From positions 1 through 64,000 of the forward strand of contig NZ_JAMXAX010000007.1 in assembly GCF_023913775.1 (NCBI RefSeq): a stretch of DNA of 64,000 bases. The letters are read 5' to 3'. The stretch comes from Acidovorax facilis (GTDB taxonomy: Bacteria > Pseudomonadota > Gammaproteobacteria > Burkholderiales > Burkholderiaceae_C). Below are positions 15,611 to 25,580 of this stretch, in pieces. How positions within the stretch are numbered: the first letter of the stretch is position 1; every line of letters begins with the position of its first letter. The position numbers and the translations under genes are program-made. The notes under the pieces are model-generated. The model did not search any database. It saw nothing but the letters and a program-made list of their open reading frames with translations, and was not told the DNA's origin.

Positions 15611-16618
15611 TTATAGCGTGGAATGGTAGCTGGTCACGCGCTCGACCTCATTTTTTGAGCCGAGGATCACGCTGACGCGCTCATGGAGCTGGGTGGGCTG
15701 GATGTCCAGGATGCGCTGCTTGCCATTGGTAGCGGCGCCGCCAGCTTGCTCGACGAGCCAGCCCATGGGGTTGGCTTCATACATCAGGCGCAGCTTGCCG
15801 GGCTTGTTCGGCTCGCGCTTGTCCCAGGGGTACATGAAGACGCCACCCCGGGTCAGGATGCGGTGCACATCGGCCACCATGCTGGCAATCCAGCGCATGT
15901 TGAAGTCCTTGCCGCGCGGGCCGTCCTTGCCCTGCAGGCATTCGTCGATGTAGCGCTTCACGGGCTCGTCCCAGTGGCGCATGTTGCTCATGTTGATGGC
16001 GAATTCCTTGGTGTCCTCGGGAATGCGCACGTTTTCTTCGGTCAGCACAAAGGAGCCCTGTTCGCGGTCGAGCGTAAACATGGCCACGCCATCGCCCACG
16101 GTGAGCACCAGGGTGGTCTGCGGGCCGTAGATGCAGTAGCCCGCGGCCACTTGCTGGGTGCCGGGCTGCAGGAAGTCGCCTTCCTCCACGCCGCGGTCAC
16201 CATCGGGCTTTTTCAGCACGCTGAAGATGGTGCCGATGCTCACGTTCACGTCGATGTTGCTGGAGCCGTCCAGGGGATCGAACAGCAACAGGTATTCGCC
16301 TTGCGGGTAGCGGTTGGGCACCAGGTAGATGCCGTCCATTTCCTCGGACGCCATGGCCGCCAGGTGGCCGCCCCATTCGTTGGCTTCGATCAGCACCTCG
16401 TTGGCGATGATGTCGAGCTTTTTCTGGATCTCGCCCTGCACGTTTTCGCTGCTGGCCGTGCCCAGCACGCCGCCCAGCGCGCCTTTGTTCACGGCGTGGC
16501 TGATGCTCTTACAGGCGCGTGCCACCACTTCCAGGAGCAGGCGCAGTTGCGAGGGGATGAGTCCGTCCACCCGTTGCTGTTCAACAAGGTAGCGGGTCAG
16601 GCTGATGCTTTTTGCCAT
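15611..16618 (-). CDS. fbp: Fructose-1,6-bisphosphatase class I
   Basis: A 335-residue gluconeogenic enzyme that hydrolyses fructose 1,6-bisphosphate to fructose 6-phosphate in the cytosol. The metal site motif [19 protein letters not shown] is intact, as is the conserved [11 protein letters not shown] and the C-terminal [14 protein letters not shown]. It starts [16 protein letters not shown] at ATG 16618; the frame is open further upstream but only as an antisense shadow of pepN. It lies 23 bases downstream of pepN on the same strand, so the two may be co-transcribed. Confidence 0.96.
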   Translation of the reverse strand: MAKSISLTRYLVEQQRVDGLIPSQLRLLLEVVARACKSISHAVNKGALGGVLGTASSENVQGEIQKKLDIIANEVLIEANEWGGHLAAMASEEMDGIYLVPNRYPQGEYLLLFDPLDGSSNIDVNVSIGTIFSVLKKPDGDRGVEEGDFLQPGTQQVAAGYCIYGPQTTLVLTVGDGVAMFTLDREQGSFVLTEENVRIPEDTKEFAINMSNMRHWDEPVKRYIDECLQGKDGPRGKDFNMRWIASMVADVHRILTRGGVFMYPWDKREPNKPGKLRLMYEANPMGWLVEQAGGAATNGKQRILDIQPTQLHERVSVILGSKNEVERVTSYHSTL

Positions 16619-16641
16619 GTCGGTCTCTTCTCGGTCGTGGT

Positions 16642-19398
16642 TTATTCGGCGAGTGCGCGGGTCACCACCTCGCGCACGTCGTTGGACAGATCCGGCTTGG
16701 CGGCTACGCGGGCAATGGCTTCGCGCGCGGCGCTGCGCCACGGGTCGGCCAGCTTCTTCCAGCGGTCGAGCGCGCGCGCGAGGCGGGCCGCTACCTGCGG
16801 GTTGATGGCGTCCAGCTCGATCACACGGTCGCTCCAGAACACGTAGCCTGCGGCATCCGACCGGTGGAAGGCGCCGGGGTTTGCACTGCAGTAGCTGAAG
16901 ATCACGCTGCGTGCGCGGTTGGGGTTCTTCAGGCTGAAGTCTGGATGCGCCATGAGCTGGCGCACTGCGGGCAGCACGTTGCCGCCACGGTCGGGCGCAC
17001 CGGCCTGCAGCGCAAACCACTTGTCGATGACCAGGGGCTCGTCCTTGAACAGCGTATGGAAGCGGGCGAGGGCGGGTGTGGCCAGTTCGCTGCCGCTGGC
17101 CACCAGGGCAGTCAGGGCGTTGAAGCGGTCCGTCATGTTGGTGGCCACCTTGAAGCGTTGGTACGCCTTGCCGGGCCAGACCACGTCGCCCGTCTTCTGC
17201 GCGGCGATGCACAGCATGTGCAGCGCCAGCCCGCTGAGTGCGCGGCGGCCCGAGGACACAGGATCGGGACTGTAGCCACCGGTGTCCTGGTTCTGCTCCC
17301 AGGCCGCTTCCCAGTCGGCCTGCAGCGACAGGGCCAACTGCTCGCGCATGGCTTCGCGCACGGCATGGATGCGCTGTGGGTCCACCACCGCAAGCTGCTC
17401 TGCAATGTAGGTTTCGGATGGCAGCGTGAGCACCAGCTCCTTGAAGGCCGCGTCGAGCGCTGGGTTGCGCAGCACGCTGCGCATGGCATCCACAAATTCC
17501 GCAGCAAGAATTTGATGGTCAAATTGGCCGCTAGCGCTTGTCCCCATTGTGCTATCAGCTATTGCATTGATAGCGGTGCGAAGCGCAAGGCGTTGCCCTG
17601 CTTCCCAGCGGTTGAAGGCGTCGGCGTCGTGCGCCAGCAGGGTGAGCAACTGTGCATCGGTGTAGTCGATGTCCAGCACCACCGGGGCGCTGAAACCGCG
17701 CAGCAGCGACGGCACCGGCTCGGCGTCCAGGTTGGTGAAGGTCAGGGTCTGCGATGCCTCGGTGAGCACCACCACGCGCGAGGTGGTGGGGGCTGCGCCT
17801 TCTGCAGCGCCATCACCCGCGAGGTGCAAGGGCAGGGCGGCACCGGTGGTGGCATCGATCAGGCCCAGCTCGACCGGGATGACGAAAGGCTGCTTCTCGC
17901 TTTGGCCGGGCGTAGGGGCACAGCTTTGCGACAGGGTGAGCGCATAGCAGCGCGTGGCCGCGTCGTAGCGGCCCGTGGCGCGCACGCGGGGCGTGCCGGC
18001 CTGGCTGTACCAGCGCTTAAATTGGGCCAGATGCTGCGTGAGCGGGCTGCCTGGGTTGGCATCGGCGATTGCCTGCACAAAATCGTCGCAGGTCACGGCC
18101 TGGCCGTCGTGCCGTTCAAAGTACAGCTTCATGCCCTTGGCAAAGCCTTCGCGGCCCACCAGGTTGTGCTGCATGCGCACCACCTCGGCACCCTTTTCGT
18201 AGATGGTGACGGTGTAAAAGTTGTTGATCTCGACGTAGCTGTCGGGACGAACCGGGTGGGCCATGGGGCCCGCGTCTTCGGGGAACTGCGCCGTGCGCAG
18301 CACACGCACATCTTCGATGCGCTTGACGGCACGGGCCGAGGGGCTGCCCGCGAGGTCCATGCTGAATTCCTGGTCGCGGAAGACCGTGAGGCCTTCCTTC
18401 AGGCTCAGCTGGAACCAGTCGCGGCAGGTCACGCGGTTGCCCGTCCAGTTGTGGAAGTACTCGTGGCCCACCACGCTTTCGATGTTGGCGAAGTCGGTGT
18501 CGGTGGCCGTGGATTCGCTCGCCAGAACGTACTTCGTGTTGAAGATGTTCAGGCCCTTGTTCTCCATCGCGCCCATGTTGAAGTCGCTGGTGGCAACGAT
18601 CATGAAGCGTTCCAGGTCCAGCGGCAGGCCGAAGCGGGCTTCGTCCCAGGCCACGCTGTACATCAGCGAGTTCATGGCGTGTTCGGTCTTGCCCAGATCG
18701 CCGGGGCGCACGTAGACCTGCAGCAGGTGGTCGGCGCCCGAGCGGCTCTTGATCTTCTGCTCGCGCGCCACCAGCTTGCCCGCCACCAGGGCGAACAGGT
18801 AGCAGGGCTTCTTGTGCGGGTCCACCCACTTGGCAAAGTGTCGGCCGTCTTCCAGGTCGCCGCTGTCCACCAGGTTGCCGTTGCTCAGCAGCACCGGGTA
18901 CTGGGCCTTGTCGGCGCGCAGCGTGACGGTGTAGCTGGCCATCACGTCCGGGCGGTCCAGGAAGTAGGTAATGCGGCGAAAGCCCTCGGCCTCGCACTGC
19001 GTGAAGAAGGTGCCCTGGCTCACGTACAAGCCCATGAGCTGCGTGTTCTTGGCGGGGCAGCAGGTGGTGAAGATTTCGAGCGCAAAGGGCTCGGCGCCCT
19101 CCGGCAGGTTCTCCAGCACCAGGCGCGCGCCTTCCATCTTGAACGAGGTGCCCTGGCCGTTGACCAGCACGCGCGCCAGGTTCAGGTCATCGCCATCGAG
19201 CTTGAGCGGCTGCGCAGCCACATCGGGGTTGCGGCGCAGCGTCATGCGGTTGAGCACGCGGGTCTTGTTGGGGTCCAGGTCGAAGGTCAGCTCCACGCTG
19301 TCGATCCAGTAGGCGGGGGCCGTGTAGTCCTCGCGGCGGATGGCGGCGGCCGGGCCTGCGCCGTCTCCGCTTCCGTCTGCGCTATGCAGTTGCAACAT
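16642..19398 (-). CDS. pepN: Aminopeptidase N (M1 family)
   Basis: A 918-residue zinc aminopeptidase that removes N-terminal residues from peptides in the cytosol. It has the exopeptidase motif GAMEN at 276-280 and the zinc site HEYFH (312-316) with Glu335 in KEGLTVF. Length is close to the usual 870-900 residues. The start at 19398 lies inside the 3' end of the HAD gene, a 17-base overlap that implies co-translation. Residues about 609-627 ([19 protein letters not shown]) are encoded by a degenerate copy of the dispersed palindromic repeat seen elsewhere in the window, so part of the protein apparently arose from a repeat insertion kept in frame. Confidence 0.95.
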   Translation of the reverse strand: MLQLHSADGSGDGAGPAAAIRREDYTAPAYWIDSVELTFDLDPNKTRVLNRMTLRRNPDVAAQPLKLDGDDLNLARVLVNGQGTSFKMEGARLVLENLPEGAEPFALEIFTTCCPAKNTQLMGLYVSQGTFFTQCEAEGFRRITYFLDRPDVMASYTVTLRADKAQYPVLLSNGNLVDSGDLEDGRHFAKWVDPHKKPCYLFALVAGKLVAREQKIKSRSGADHLLQVYVRPGDLGKTEHAMNSLMYSVAWDEARFGLPLDLERFMIVATSDFNMGAMENKGLNIFNTKYVLASESTATDTDFANIESVVGHEYFHNWTGNRVTCRDWFQLSLKEGLTVFRDQEFSMDLAGSPSARAVKRIEDVRVLRTAQFPEDAGPMAHPVRPDSYVEINNFYTVTIYEKGAEVVRMQHNLVGREGFAKGMKLYFERHDGQAVTCDDFVQAIADANPGSPLTQHLAQFKRWYSQAGTPRVRATGRYDAATRCYALTLSQSCAPTPGQSEKQPFVIPVELGLIDATTGAALPLHLAGDGAAEGAAPTTSRVVVLTEASQTLTFTNLDAEPVPSLLRGFSAPVVLDIDYTDAQLLTLLAHDADAFNRWEAGQRLALRTAINAIADSTMGTSASGQFDHQILAAEFVDAMRSVLRNPALDAAFKELVLTLPSETYIAEQLAVVDPQRIHAVREAMREQLALSLQADWEAAWEQNQDTGGYSPDPVSSGRRALSGLALHMLCIAAQKTGDVVWPGKAYQRFKVATNMTDRFNALTALVASGSELATPALARFHTLFKDEPLVIDKWFALQAGAPDRGGNVLPAVRQLMAHPDFSLKNPNRARSVIFSYCSANPGAFHRSDAAGYVFWSDRVIELDAINPQVAARLARALDRWKKLADPWRSAAREAIARVAAKPDLSNDVREVVTRALAE
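17519..17574 (-). repeat. Dispersed palindromic repeat inside pepN
   Basis: The minus strand contains AAGCGCTAGCGGCCAATTTG preceded by an AATAGCTGATAGC half, closely matching the intergenic copy at 21304-21368 but with the left arm diverged. It lies wholly inside the pepN reading frame without interrupting it. Confidence 0.6.
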
Positions 19399-20062
19399 GG
19401 ATGCTCTCCAGAAAGTCGGTGTTCATGAGTTCGGTGTAGTCGCGCACGGCAGCCAGCACATGGGGCCCGGCCAGTTGTTCGGGCGTGTGGGTGCTGCAGA
19501 TGGCCACGGCGCGCATGCCGGCGCGGCGTGCGGCCTCAATGCCAAAAGGCGCGTCTTCAAAAACGATGCAGTGCTCGGGGGCTGCCGCAATGCGGCGTGC
19601 CGCCTCCAGAAAGATGGCGGGCTGGGGCTTGCCAGGCAGGCCCTCGTCGCCGCGCACGATGGCCTGTGGGGCCGGTTCCAGGCCCAGGTGGCCCAGGGCG
19701 AATTCCACATTGCCGATGTCGCCCGCAGTACCCACGGCCACCTTGAGCCCGCGCGCGCGCACCTGGGTTGCGAACTGGCGAAAACCCGCCACTTCGGAAA
19801 AGCGGGGGGCGAACAGTTCGCGGTAGATGGTTTCCTTTTCGTGCGTGAGCGCGTCGGCCTCGTCTTGCGACACGGGGCGCCCCAGCAGCTCCACGATGCA
19901 CTCGGTGCCGTTGCGGCCCGTGGTGCGTGCCATGAGATCGGGCACGTCAATGTCCATGCCACGGCGGCGTGCAAACTCGACCCACGCCTGGGCGTGCCAG
20001 GGCATGGAGTCGATCATGGTGCCGTCCATGTCGAAGATGATGGCGTCGGTGCGCATCCGCAT
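19382..20062 (-). CDS. HAD-superfamily phosphatase, beta-phosphoglucomutase-like
   Basis: A 226-residue haloacid-dehalogenase-type hydrolase. Motif I is FDMDGTMIDS with the two catalytic aspartates, motif II lies in VAVGTAGD, Lys is in GKPQPAIF and motif III in VFEDAPFGIEAARRAGM. The helical cap between residues 20 and 85 is of the beta-phosphoglucomutase/sugar-phosphatase type. The substrate is not evident. It starts three bases after the prfB stop and overlaps pepN, so prfB-HAD-pepN-fbp may form one transcription unit. Confidence 0.88.
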   Translation of the reverse strand: MRMRTDAIIFDMDGTMIDSMPWHAQAWVEFARRRGMDIDVPDLMARTTGRNGTECIVELLGRPVSQDEADALTHEKETIYRELFAPRFSEVAGFRQFATQVRARGLKVAVGTAGDIGNVEFALGHLGLEPAPQAIVRGDEGLPGKPQPAIFLEAARRIAAAPEHCIVFEDAPFGIEAARRAGMRAVAICSTHTPEQLAGPHVLAAVRDYTELMNTDFLESIHVATA

Positions 20063-20065
20063 CGC

Positions 20066-21170
20066 TTAGACGCCTTGCTTCAACGAAGCTTCGATGAAGG
20101 CGTCCAGGTCGCCGTCGAGCACCTTCTGCGTGGCCGAGATTTCGACGTTGGTGCGCAGGTCCTTGATGCGGCTGTTGTCCAGCACATAGCTGCGGATCTG
20201 GTGGCCCCAGCCCACATCGGTCTTGGTGTCTTCCAGCTTTTGCTGCTCTTCCTGGCGCTTGCGCATCTCGTGGTCGTACAGGCGCGAACGCAGGCGTTGC
20301 CAGGCGATGTCGCGGTTGCCGTGCTGGCTGCGGCCGTCCTGGCACTGCACCACGATGCCCGTGGGGATGTGCGTCAGGCGCACGGCCGAGTCGGTCTTGT
20401 TGATGTGCTGGCCGCCCGCGCCCGATGCGCGGTAGGTGTCAGTGCGCACATCGGCCGGGTTGATGTCGATCTGGATCGAGTCATCAATCTCGGGGTAGAC
20501 GAACAAACTGGCAAAGCTGGTGTGGCGGCCGCCCGACGAGTCGAAGGGGCTCTTGCGCACCAGGCGGTGCACGCCGGTTTCGGTGCGCAGCAGGCCATAG
20601 GCGTATTCGCCCTCAACTTTGATCGTGGCGCTCTTGATGCCGGCCACGTCGCCCGGGGTTTCTTCCTCGACCGTGGTCTTGAAGCCCTTGCGTTCGGCGT
20701 ACTTGAGGTACTGGCGCAGCAGCATGCTCGCCCAGTCGCATGCCTCGGTGCCGCCGGCGCCGGCCTGGATGTCCACAAAGCAGTTGAGCGGGTCGGCCTC
20801 GTTGCTGAACATGCGGCGGAACTCCAGCTCTTCGATCAGCGGGCGCAGCTTGGCGGTTTCGGCCTCGATGGTCATGAGGCCCGGCTCGTCGCCTTCCTCC
20901 TTGCTCATCTCATACAGCTCGGCGTTGTCGGCCAGCTCGCGCGTGAGCTTGTCGAGCGTGACGACCACACTGGAGAGAGACTTTTGTTCCTTGCCCAGCT
21001 CCTGGGCCTTCTTGGGGTCGTTCCAGACCGCAGGGTCTTCCAGCGATGCGTTTACCGTGCGCAGGCGTTCAAATTTGGCATCGAAGTCAAAGATACCTCC
21101 GTAACTCTTGCGTGCGCAGAGCCAGGTCGCTGAGGGTGGTGCCGATGAGGTTGATACGTTCTGCGTCCAT
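20066..21170 (-). CDS. prfB: Peptide chain release factor 2 (programmed frameshift)
   Basis: RF2 recognises UGA and UAA stop codons and triggers peptide release. Translation starts at ATG 21170 ([16 protein letters not shown]), reaches CTT TGA at codons 27-28, and must shift +1 there: the coding sequence is 21170-21090 joined to 21088-20066, 367 residues, close to the E. coli length. The stop-recognition motif SPF lies in KSPFDSS, and the catalytic GGQ in GAGGQHINK. If only the uninterrupted frame is read, the gene seems to start at about residue 65 and looks truncated; it is not. The shift lets RF2 control its own level. Confidence 0.96.
21086..21101 (-). promoter_or_regulatory. RF2 +1 programmed frameshift site
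   Basis: On the minus strand the sequence reads CGGAGG TAT CTT TGA C. It has an internal Shine-Dalgarno-like GGAGG, the slippery CTT and the in-frame TGA stop followed by C. This matches the known RF2 autoregulatory site: when RF2 is scarce, ribosomes pause at UGA and slip +1. The skipped base is 21089. Confidence 0.95.
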
Positions 21171-21303
21171 GATTCTTGTCCTGAGTGTTCGGTGGAATAA
21201 CCCGCGATTTTCTCATGGGATGGGCCACGGCCCCCTCAATGCCCCCTTGCTGGGCAACTGGACTGACAGAGGGCTTGCCAAACGGAGAATCTGTGGGGAC
21301 AAA

Positions 21304-21368
21304 ATTTCAAAAATGATAGCTGCTAGCGCTTTTTGGATAAGCGCTAGCGGCCAATTGGGCTCAAATTC
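21304..21368. repeat. Dispersed palindromic repeat, intergenic copy
   Basis: GATAGCTGCTAGCGCT and GATAAGCGCTAGCGGCC form two arms around a short spacer, and the sequence continues with CAATT and TCAAATT. It lies between prfB and the alpha/beta hydrolase gene. Related copies are at 17519, 46525, 47945 and 59442. Confidence 0.75.
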
Positions 21369-21371
21369 TGG

Positions 21372-22280
21372 CTACGCTTCGTTCAGGAACTGCTCCATGA
21401 GCTGCGCCACCTGCTCGGGCTGGTCGTGGTGCAGCATGTGGCCCGCGTCTGCGACGACAGCGGTGCGGCAGTTGCGCACATGGGTCAGGCGCTGGTGGTA
21501 TTCGTCCAGCGTGTACCGGCCGTTCCACCACTGGCCCAGGCTGTCGCCGCTGGCCTCTATGGCCAGCACGGGGGCGGTAATGCGCTCGTAGATGGCCAGG
21601 GCTTCGTCCACGCGATACAGCTGGGCGCTGGTGATCTTGTGCGCAGGGTCGCCCAGGATCTCCCACAGGCCCTGCGCGTTGGGTCGCGCCCAGTGCTGGG
21701 CCAGCCATTGCGCCTTGTCTTCCGACAGTCGCGGGTTGGTCTTCATGAGGCGGCGCGCCACGCCATCGGCGCTGTCGTAGGTCTTGAGGTCCTTGTTGCC
21801 CTGGTGCAGCTGCTTGATTTCGTCGATCCATTGCGCATAGCGCGTGGGCGCCTGCGCGGGCCGCGTGGCGGGCAAGCCGAAGCCTTCGAGGTTGACCAGC
21901 TTGCGCACGCGTTCGGGCCGCACACCGGCGTACATCATGGCCACGTTGCCGCCCATGCTGTGGCCAACGAGGTCGATGGCCTCGCCGGGCGCGTAGTGGT
22001 CCAGCAGCAGGTCCAGGTCGGCCAGGTAGTCGGCAAAAAAGTAATGGTCGGCCTGCGCGCTGGACGTGAGCCCGAAGCCGCGCCAGTCGGGCGCGATGAT
22101 GCGCCGCTCTTGCTGCAGCGCGTCCACCGTGAACTGGTAGGAGGCGCTCACGTCCATCCAGCCGTGCACCAGCACCAGCGTGGGCAGATGGCTCTGCTCA
22201 GGGCCCCAGTGGCGGACGTGGTAATCGAGGTGGCGCAATGGCAGCGTGCTGCTGCGGGAGGGCTTGAGGGCTTGGTACAT
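21372..22280 (-). CDS. Alpha/beta hydrolase
   Basis: A 302-residue alpha/beta-hydrolase-fold enzyme, cytosolic by lack of a signal peptide. The oxyanion region is LVLVHGWMD, the nucleophile serine is in GHSMGGN, and the catalytic histidine is in AGHMLHHDQPE. The acid is probably in the strand before GDSLGQWW. The substrate is unknown; epoxide-hydrolase or esterase-like members share this pattern. It stands alone, with a dispersed repeat downstream and a 319-base gap upstream. Confidence 0.85.
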   Translation of the reverse strand: MYQALKPSRSSTLPLRHLDYHVRHWGPEQSHLPTLVLVHGWMDVSASYQFTVDALQQERRIIAPDWRGFGLTSSAQADHYFFADYLADLDLLLDHYAPGEAIDLVGHSMGGNVAMMYAGVRPERVRKLVNLEGFGLPATRPAQAPTRYAQWIDEIKQLHQGNKDLKTYDSADGVARRLMKTNPRLSEDKAQWLAQHWARPNAQGLWEILGDPAHKITSAQLYRVDEALAIYERITAPVLAIEASGDSLGQWWNGRYTLDEYHQRLTHVRNCRTAVVADAGHMLHHDQPEQVAQLMEQFLNEA

Positions 22281-22599
22281 GGAGAGAAGGGCAGGGCGGT
22301 CAGTGTGGGGTGGGGCTGCGCAGGTGGCTGCAAAGCACGCATCCGGTGTGGCGGCAATGTTACGTCGGGTGCCAGCCAGCCGTGGGGCGGGGCCTGTCGC
22401 CTAGGTGGCTCAAGGTAGTGAGGGCTGCGCAGGCAGCGAAAGCCAGGGAGCGCGATGGAATGTGCCCCTCCAGGCAAAGGGCCTGCAACGGACAAAAGAC
22501 GGATAAGACCCCTTGGGTATGGAAATTGCTGTTTTGACGCATATCAAGCAGCGCATCGTCGAATGTGCTGCGCCTATTCCCACGAAGAGGTCTTATCCG
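22281..22599. promoter_or_regulatory. Divergent promoter region, hydrolase / AraC regulator
   Basis: A 319-base gap between the divergent hydrolase and AraC genes. No gene fits. GAAGAGG at 22584-22590 is the ribosome-binding site of the regulator. No clear operator was recognised. Confidence 0.4.
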
Positions 22600-23604
22600 A
22601 TGGCGTCCCCGTCTGCCTTGTCTCTGGACCTGTCCGCCCTGCAGCGGCGGCCGGTGTTCACCTCGGACGCGCGGGTGGATTCCCATGATCTGGTGGCCCG
22701 CGAGTTTTCGGACCACGGCCTTAAATGGTGCAGTGGTGCGGTGGACACTGCGTTGTCCAAGGTGCGCATCCGCCAGTTGCAGATGTTCATGCTGCAATAC
22801 GGTGCAGAGGTGGAAATCCGCCCGCGCCCTTTCGATGATTTTGTCCTTGTGCATCTGTCGCTGTCGGGCGTGGCCGAGATGGTGTCGGATGGGGTACCGA
22901 TCCGCCTGCCTGCGGGGGCCGCTGCGCTCATCGCGCCGCGCCGCGACCTGCACATGCGCTGGCAGCAGGGCGCGCGCCAGCTCATCCTCAAGGTGCCGTG
23001 CCAGTTGTTGCGGGCCTGGGCACCCGAATCTCTGCAGAACGACACCCGTTTTGTGCACCCCATCGTTGCGCTGTCCTCGGTGCAGGGGCAGCAGTGGCAT
23101 TTTCTGATGCAGTCCCTGCTGCACGTGAGCCAGCAGACGGTGGAGAGCGCCGCCCAGGTGCGCTGGGTGGATCACATGGAGAGCAACGTGGCGCTGTTCC
23201 TTGCATCGTGTGCGCAGGGCATGCCGGTACCTATACAGCCTACGGTGCCACAGATCGAACTGCCTTCCAGTGCCGCTGCCGCAGGCGACCTGCGCCGCCT
23301 GGAGCGGCTGGATGACTACATGCGCAGCCGCCTCAGCGCCCCCGTGGCGCTGGAAGACCTGGCGCGTGCCGCTGGCGTGAGCGTGCGCGGGCTGAACATG
23401 CTGTGCCAGCGCCACCATGGCGAGTCCCCCATGGTGCTGTTGCGCAACCGCCGACTGGACGCCGTGCGTGCGCGGCTGCTGGAGCAGCCGGGCCACTGCG
23501 TGACAGATGCCGCGCTGGAATTTGGCTTTGGCCACTTGGGCCGCTTTTCGAGCTACTACCGCGAGCGCTTCGGCGAGCTGCCGAGCCAGACGGCTGGCGC
23601 GTAG
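22600..23604 (+). CDS. AraC/XylS-family regulator of the oxygenase operon
   Basis: A 334-residue transcription factor. Residues about 30-190 are the ligand-sensing AraC_binding_2-type domain (HDLVAREFSDHGLKWCSG, then RLPAGAAALIAPRRDLH). Residues about 235-325 hold the two helix-turn-helix motifs (LEDLARAAGVSVRGLNMLCQ, TDAALEFGFGHLGRFSSYYR). ATG 22600 was chosen for its GAAGAGG site; the frame is open 29 codons upstream without such a signal. It is followed in the same direction by a Rieske oxygenase operon. Family members of this type activate aromatic-catabolic operons when bound to the pathway substrate. Confidence 0.88.
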   Translation: MASPSALSLDLSALQRRPVFTSDARVDSHDLVAREFSDHGLKWCSGAVDTALSKVRIRQLQMFMLQYGAEVEIRPRPFDDFVLVHLSLSGVAEMVSDGVPIRLPAGAAALIAPRRDLHMRWQQGARQLILKVPCQLLRAWAPESLQNDTRFVHPIVALSSVQGQQWHFLMQSLLHVSQQTVESAAQVRWVDHMESNVALFLASCAQGMPVPIQPTVPQIELPSSAAAAGDLRRLERLDDYMRSRLSAPVALEDLARAAGVSVRGLNMLCQRHHGESPMVLLRNRRLDAVRARLLEQPGHCVTDAALEFGFGHLGRFSSYYRERFGELPSQTAGA

Positions 23605-23793
23605 TTTCACTGGCCACCACGACTGCTGCAGTCGCCTGCGTGGCGCAGGGGCTGTCGCATGCTCCGGCGTTGCACAACTCGCATCAGATTTGCAAGAACC
23701 GGACAGGCGTTGCGCGCACTGTGCCGATACTGGATAGCGCGAGTGTGCTTCGATTTTTAGCATGGAGGTATCCCCATCCAAGAGGTGTTGCCC
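23605..23793 (+). promoter_or_regulatory. Candidate promoter region of the oxygenase operon
   Basis: This 189-base gap separates the regulator stop and the oxygenase start. It contains a small palindrome GACTGCTGCAGTC near 23619 and GTTGCACAAC near 23667, and an AAGAGG ribosome-binding site before ATG 23794. It is the natural place for AraC-type binding half-sites, but none is identified with certainty. Confidence 0.4.
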
Positions 23794-25074
23794 ATGTCTG
23801 AAATCCCGGTTGTTGAAGTCGCACCACCCGCCTCGCTGAAGGCCCAGCGCCAGGTGTTTTTCCCGCAGCCTGACGGCTCCAACGTGCCGTACCGGGTGTT
23901 CAGCGCGCAAGAGGTCTATGACCGCGAGCAGGAGCGCATCTTCCGTGGCCCCGTGTGGAGCTTTCTGGGCCTGGAGGCCGAGATCCCCAATGTGGGTGAC
24001 TTCAAATCCACGTTCATTGGCGATACGCCCGTGGTGGTCACCCGCACCCCTGAAGGCCTTTCGTGCTGGGTCAACCGCTGCGCGCACCGTGGCGCCATGG
24101 TGTGCCGCGAAAAGCGCGGCAATGCCGCCAGCCACACCTGCGTGTACCACCAGTGGAGCTTTGCGGCCAATGGCGACCTGCAGGGTGTGCCGTTTCGCCG
24201 GGGCCAAAAGGGCATGGTGGGCATGCCCAAGGACTTCAAGCCCGAAGAACACAACCTGCACAAGCTGCGCGTGGACAGCTACAAGGGGCTGCTGTTTGCC
24301 ACCTTCAGCGGCGAAACCCCACCACTGCCTGACTACCTGGGCGCCGAGATGCGCCCATGGATCGACCGAATCTTCCACAAGCCCATCGTCTACCTGGGCT
24401 GCACGCGGCAGTACTCCAAGTCGAACTGGAAGCTGTACTTCGAGAACGTGAAGGACCCGTACCACGCGAGCCTGCTGCACCTGTTCCACACCACCTTCAA
24501 CATCTTCCGCGTGGGGATGAAGGCGCGCTCGATCCCCGATGCGAACCACGGCCTGCACAGCATCATCACCGTGACCAAGCCTGAGGTGGAGACGGATACC
24601 GCTGCGGCCTACAGCGCGCAGAACATCCGCTCGATGGACGAAGGCTTTGCGCTCGAAGACCCGACGCTGCTGGGGCAGATCAAGGAGTTCGATGAGATGA
24701 CCACCAACCACATCCAGCCCATCTTTCCGCAGCTGGTGGTGCAGCAAATCCACAACACGCTGGTGGCGCGCCAGTTGCTGCCCAAGGGGCCCAGCAACTT
24801 CGAGCTGGTGTTTCACTTTTTTGGCTACGAGGACGACACGCCCGAGATGCGCGAGCTGCGCCTGCTGCAGGCCAACCTGGTGGGGCCTGCGGGCTATATC
24901 TCGATGGAAGACACCGAGGCCACCGAGCTGGTGCAGCGGGGCACGGTGCGCGATGGCGACAAGCACTCCTACATCGCCATGGCGCGCGAGGCGCCAGACC
25001 AGCAAGACACCGTCATCACCGAAAACCTGATCCGCCGCTTCTGGGTGGGCTACCAGAAGCTGATGGGCTATTGA
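23794..25074 (+). CDS. Aromatic ring-hydroxylating oxygenase, large (alpha) subunit
   Basis: A 426-residue Rieske non-heme iron oxygenase subunit that would add O2-derived oxygen to an aromatic ring. The Rieske cluster ligands are Cys96 and His98 (CAHRG) with Cys116 and His119 (CVYHQW). The mononuclear iron site is seen at Asp221, His224 and His229 (DPYHASLLH). Length and motif spacing fit the group holding salicylate 5-hydroxylase (NagG) and the three-component anthranilate dioxygenase (AndAc). The substrate is therefore likely an aromatic acid, but this is inference. ATG 23794 has the better spacing to AAGAGG than the GTG at 23785. It is first in an operon with small subunit, ferredoxin, ABC transporter and reductase. 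Confidence 0.92.
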   Translation: MSEIPVVEVAPPASLKAQRQVFFPQPDGSNVPYRVFSAQEVYDREQERIFRGPVWSFLGLEAEIPNVGDFKSTFIGDTPVVVTRTPEGLSCWVNRCAHRGAMVCREKRGNAASHTCVYHQWSFAANGDLQGVPFRRGQKGMVGMPKDFKPEEHNLHKLRVDSYKGLLFATFSGETPPLPDYLGAEMRPWIDRIFHKPIVYLGCTRQYSKSNWKLYFENVKDPYHASLLHLFHTTFNIFRVGMKARSIPDANHGLHSIITVTKPEVETDTAAAYSAQNIRSMDEGFALEDPTLLGQIKEFDEMTTNHIQPIFPQLVVQQIHNTLVARQLLPKGPSNFELVFHFFGYEDDTPEMRELRLLQANLVGPAGYISMEDTEATELVQRGTVRDGDKHSYIAMAREAPDQQDTVITENLIRRFWVGYQKLMGY

Positions 25075-25086
25075 GGAACCACGGAG

Positions 25087-25572
25087 ATGACAACACAACT
25101 ACAACGACTGCAACTGTGGACCGAGCTGCTGGAGCTGCAGCACCGCTATGTGAGCGCGCTGGACACCAACCGGCTGGAAGACTGGCCTGGTTTTTTTGTG
25201 GAGGACTGCCGCTACGAAATCATCCCCAAGGAGAACTTCGATGCGGGCTTTCCTGCGCCCATCGTGTACTGCCGCAACGCCGGCATGTTGCGCGACCGTG
25301 TGCTCTCCCTGCGCCACGCCAACATCTTTGAGGACCATGCCTATCGCCACGCCACGTCGGGCCTGGTCATCACCAGTGTGGAGGACGACGTGGTGCGCAC
25401 GCAGTCGAGCTACATCGTGGTGATCACCGGTCAGGCCGGGGATTCCACCGTGTACCAGGCGGGCACCTACCTCGACGAGGTGGTGCAACACGAAGGCGAG
25501 TGGCGCTACCGCAGCAAGCGGGTGGTGTACGACACCTTGCGCGTACCCACCTTGTTGGCCACCCCCATCTGA
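25087..25572 (+). CDS. Aromatic ring-hydroxylating oxygenase, small (beta) subunit
   Basis: A 161-residue structural subunit with the NTF2-like cone fold of oxygenase beta subunits (ELLELQHRYVSALDTNRLED, then the SYIVVITGQ and YRSKRVVYDTLRV strands). It assembles with the alpha subunit into the terminal oxygenase. It starts 12 bases after the alpha stop, with a GAGGAACCACGGAG ribosome-binding region. Confidence 0.9.
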   Translation: MTTQLQRLQLWTELLELQHRYVSALDTNRLEDWPGFFVEDCRYEIIPKENFDAGFPAPIVYCRNAGMLRDRVLSLRHANIFEDHAYRHATSGLVITSVEDDVVRTQSSYIVVITGQAGDSTVYQAGTYLDEVVQHEGEWRYRSKRVVYDTLRVPTLLATPI

Positions 25573-25580
25573 GATCCACC

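Noticed and set aside
16619-17212. N-terminal extension of fructose bisphosphatase
   Set aside because: It lies within pepN on the same strand in another frame; the conserved protein starts at 16618.
16612-19428. A 938-residue open frame antisense to pepN
   Set aside because: Same cause: the pepN strand holds GAMEN and HExxH motifs, while this frame has low-complexity Ala/Val/Gly/His composition.
22360-25098. A 912-residue open frame on the minus strand across the AraC and oxygenase genes
   Set aside because: It crosses two well-supported genes and an intergenic promoter, with no recognisable domain.
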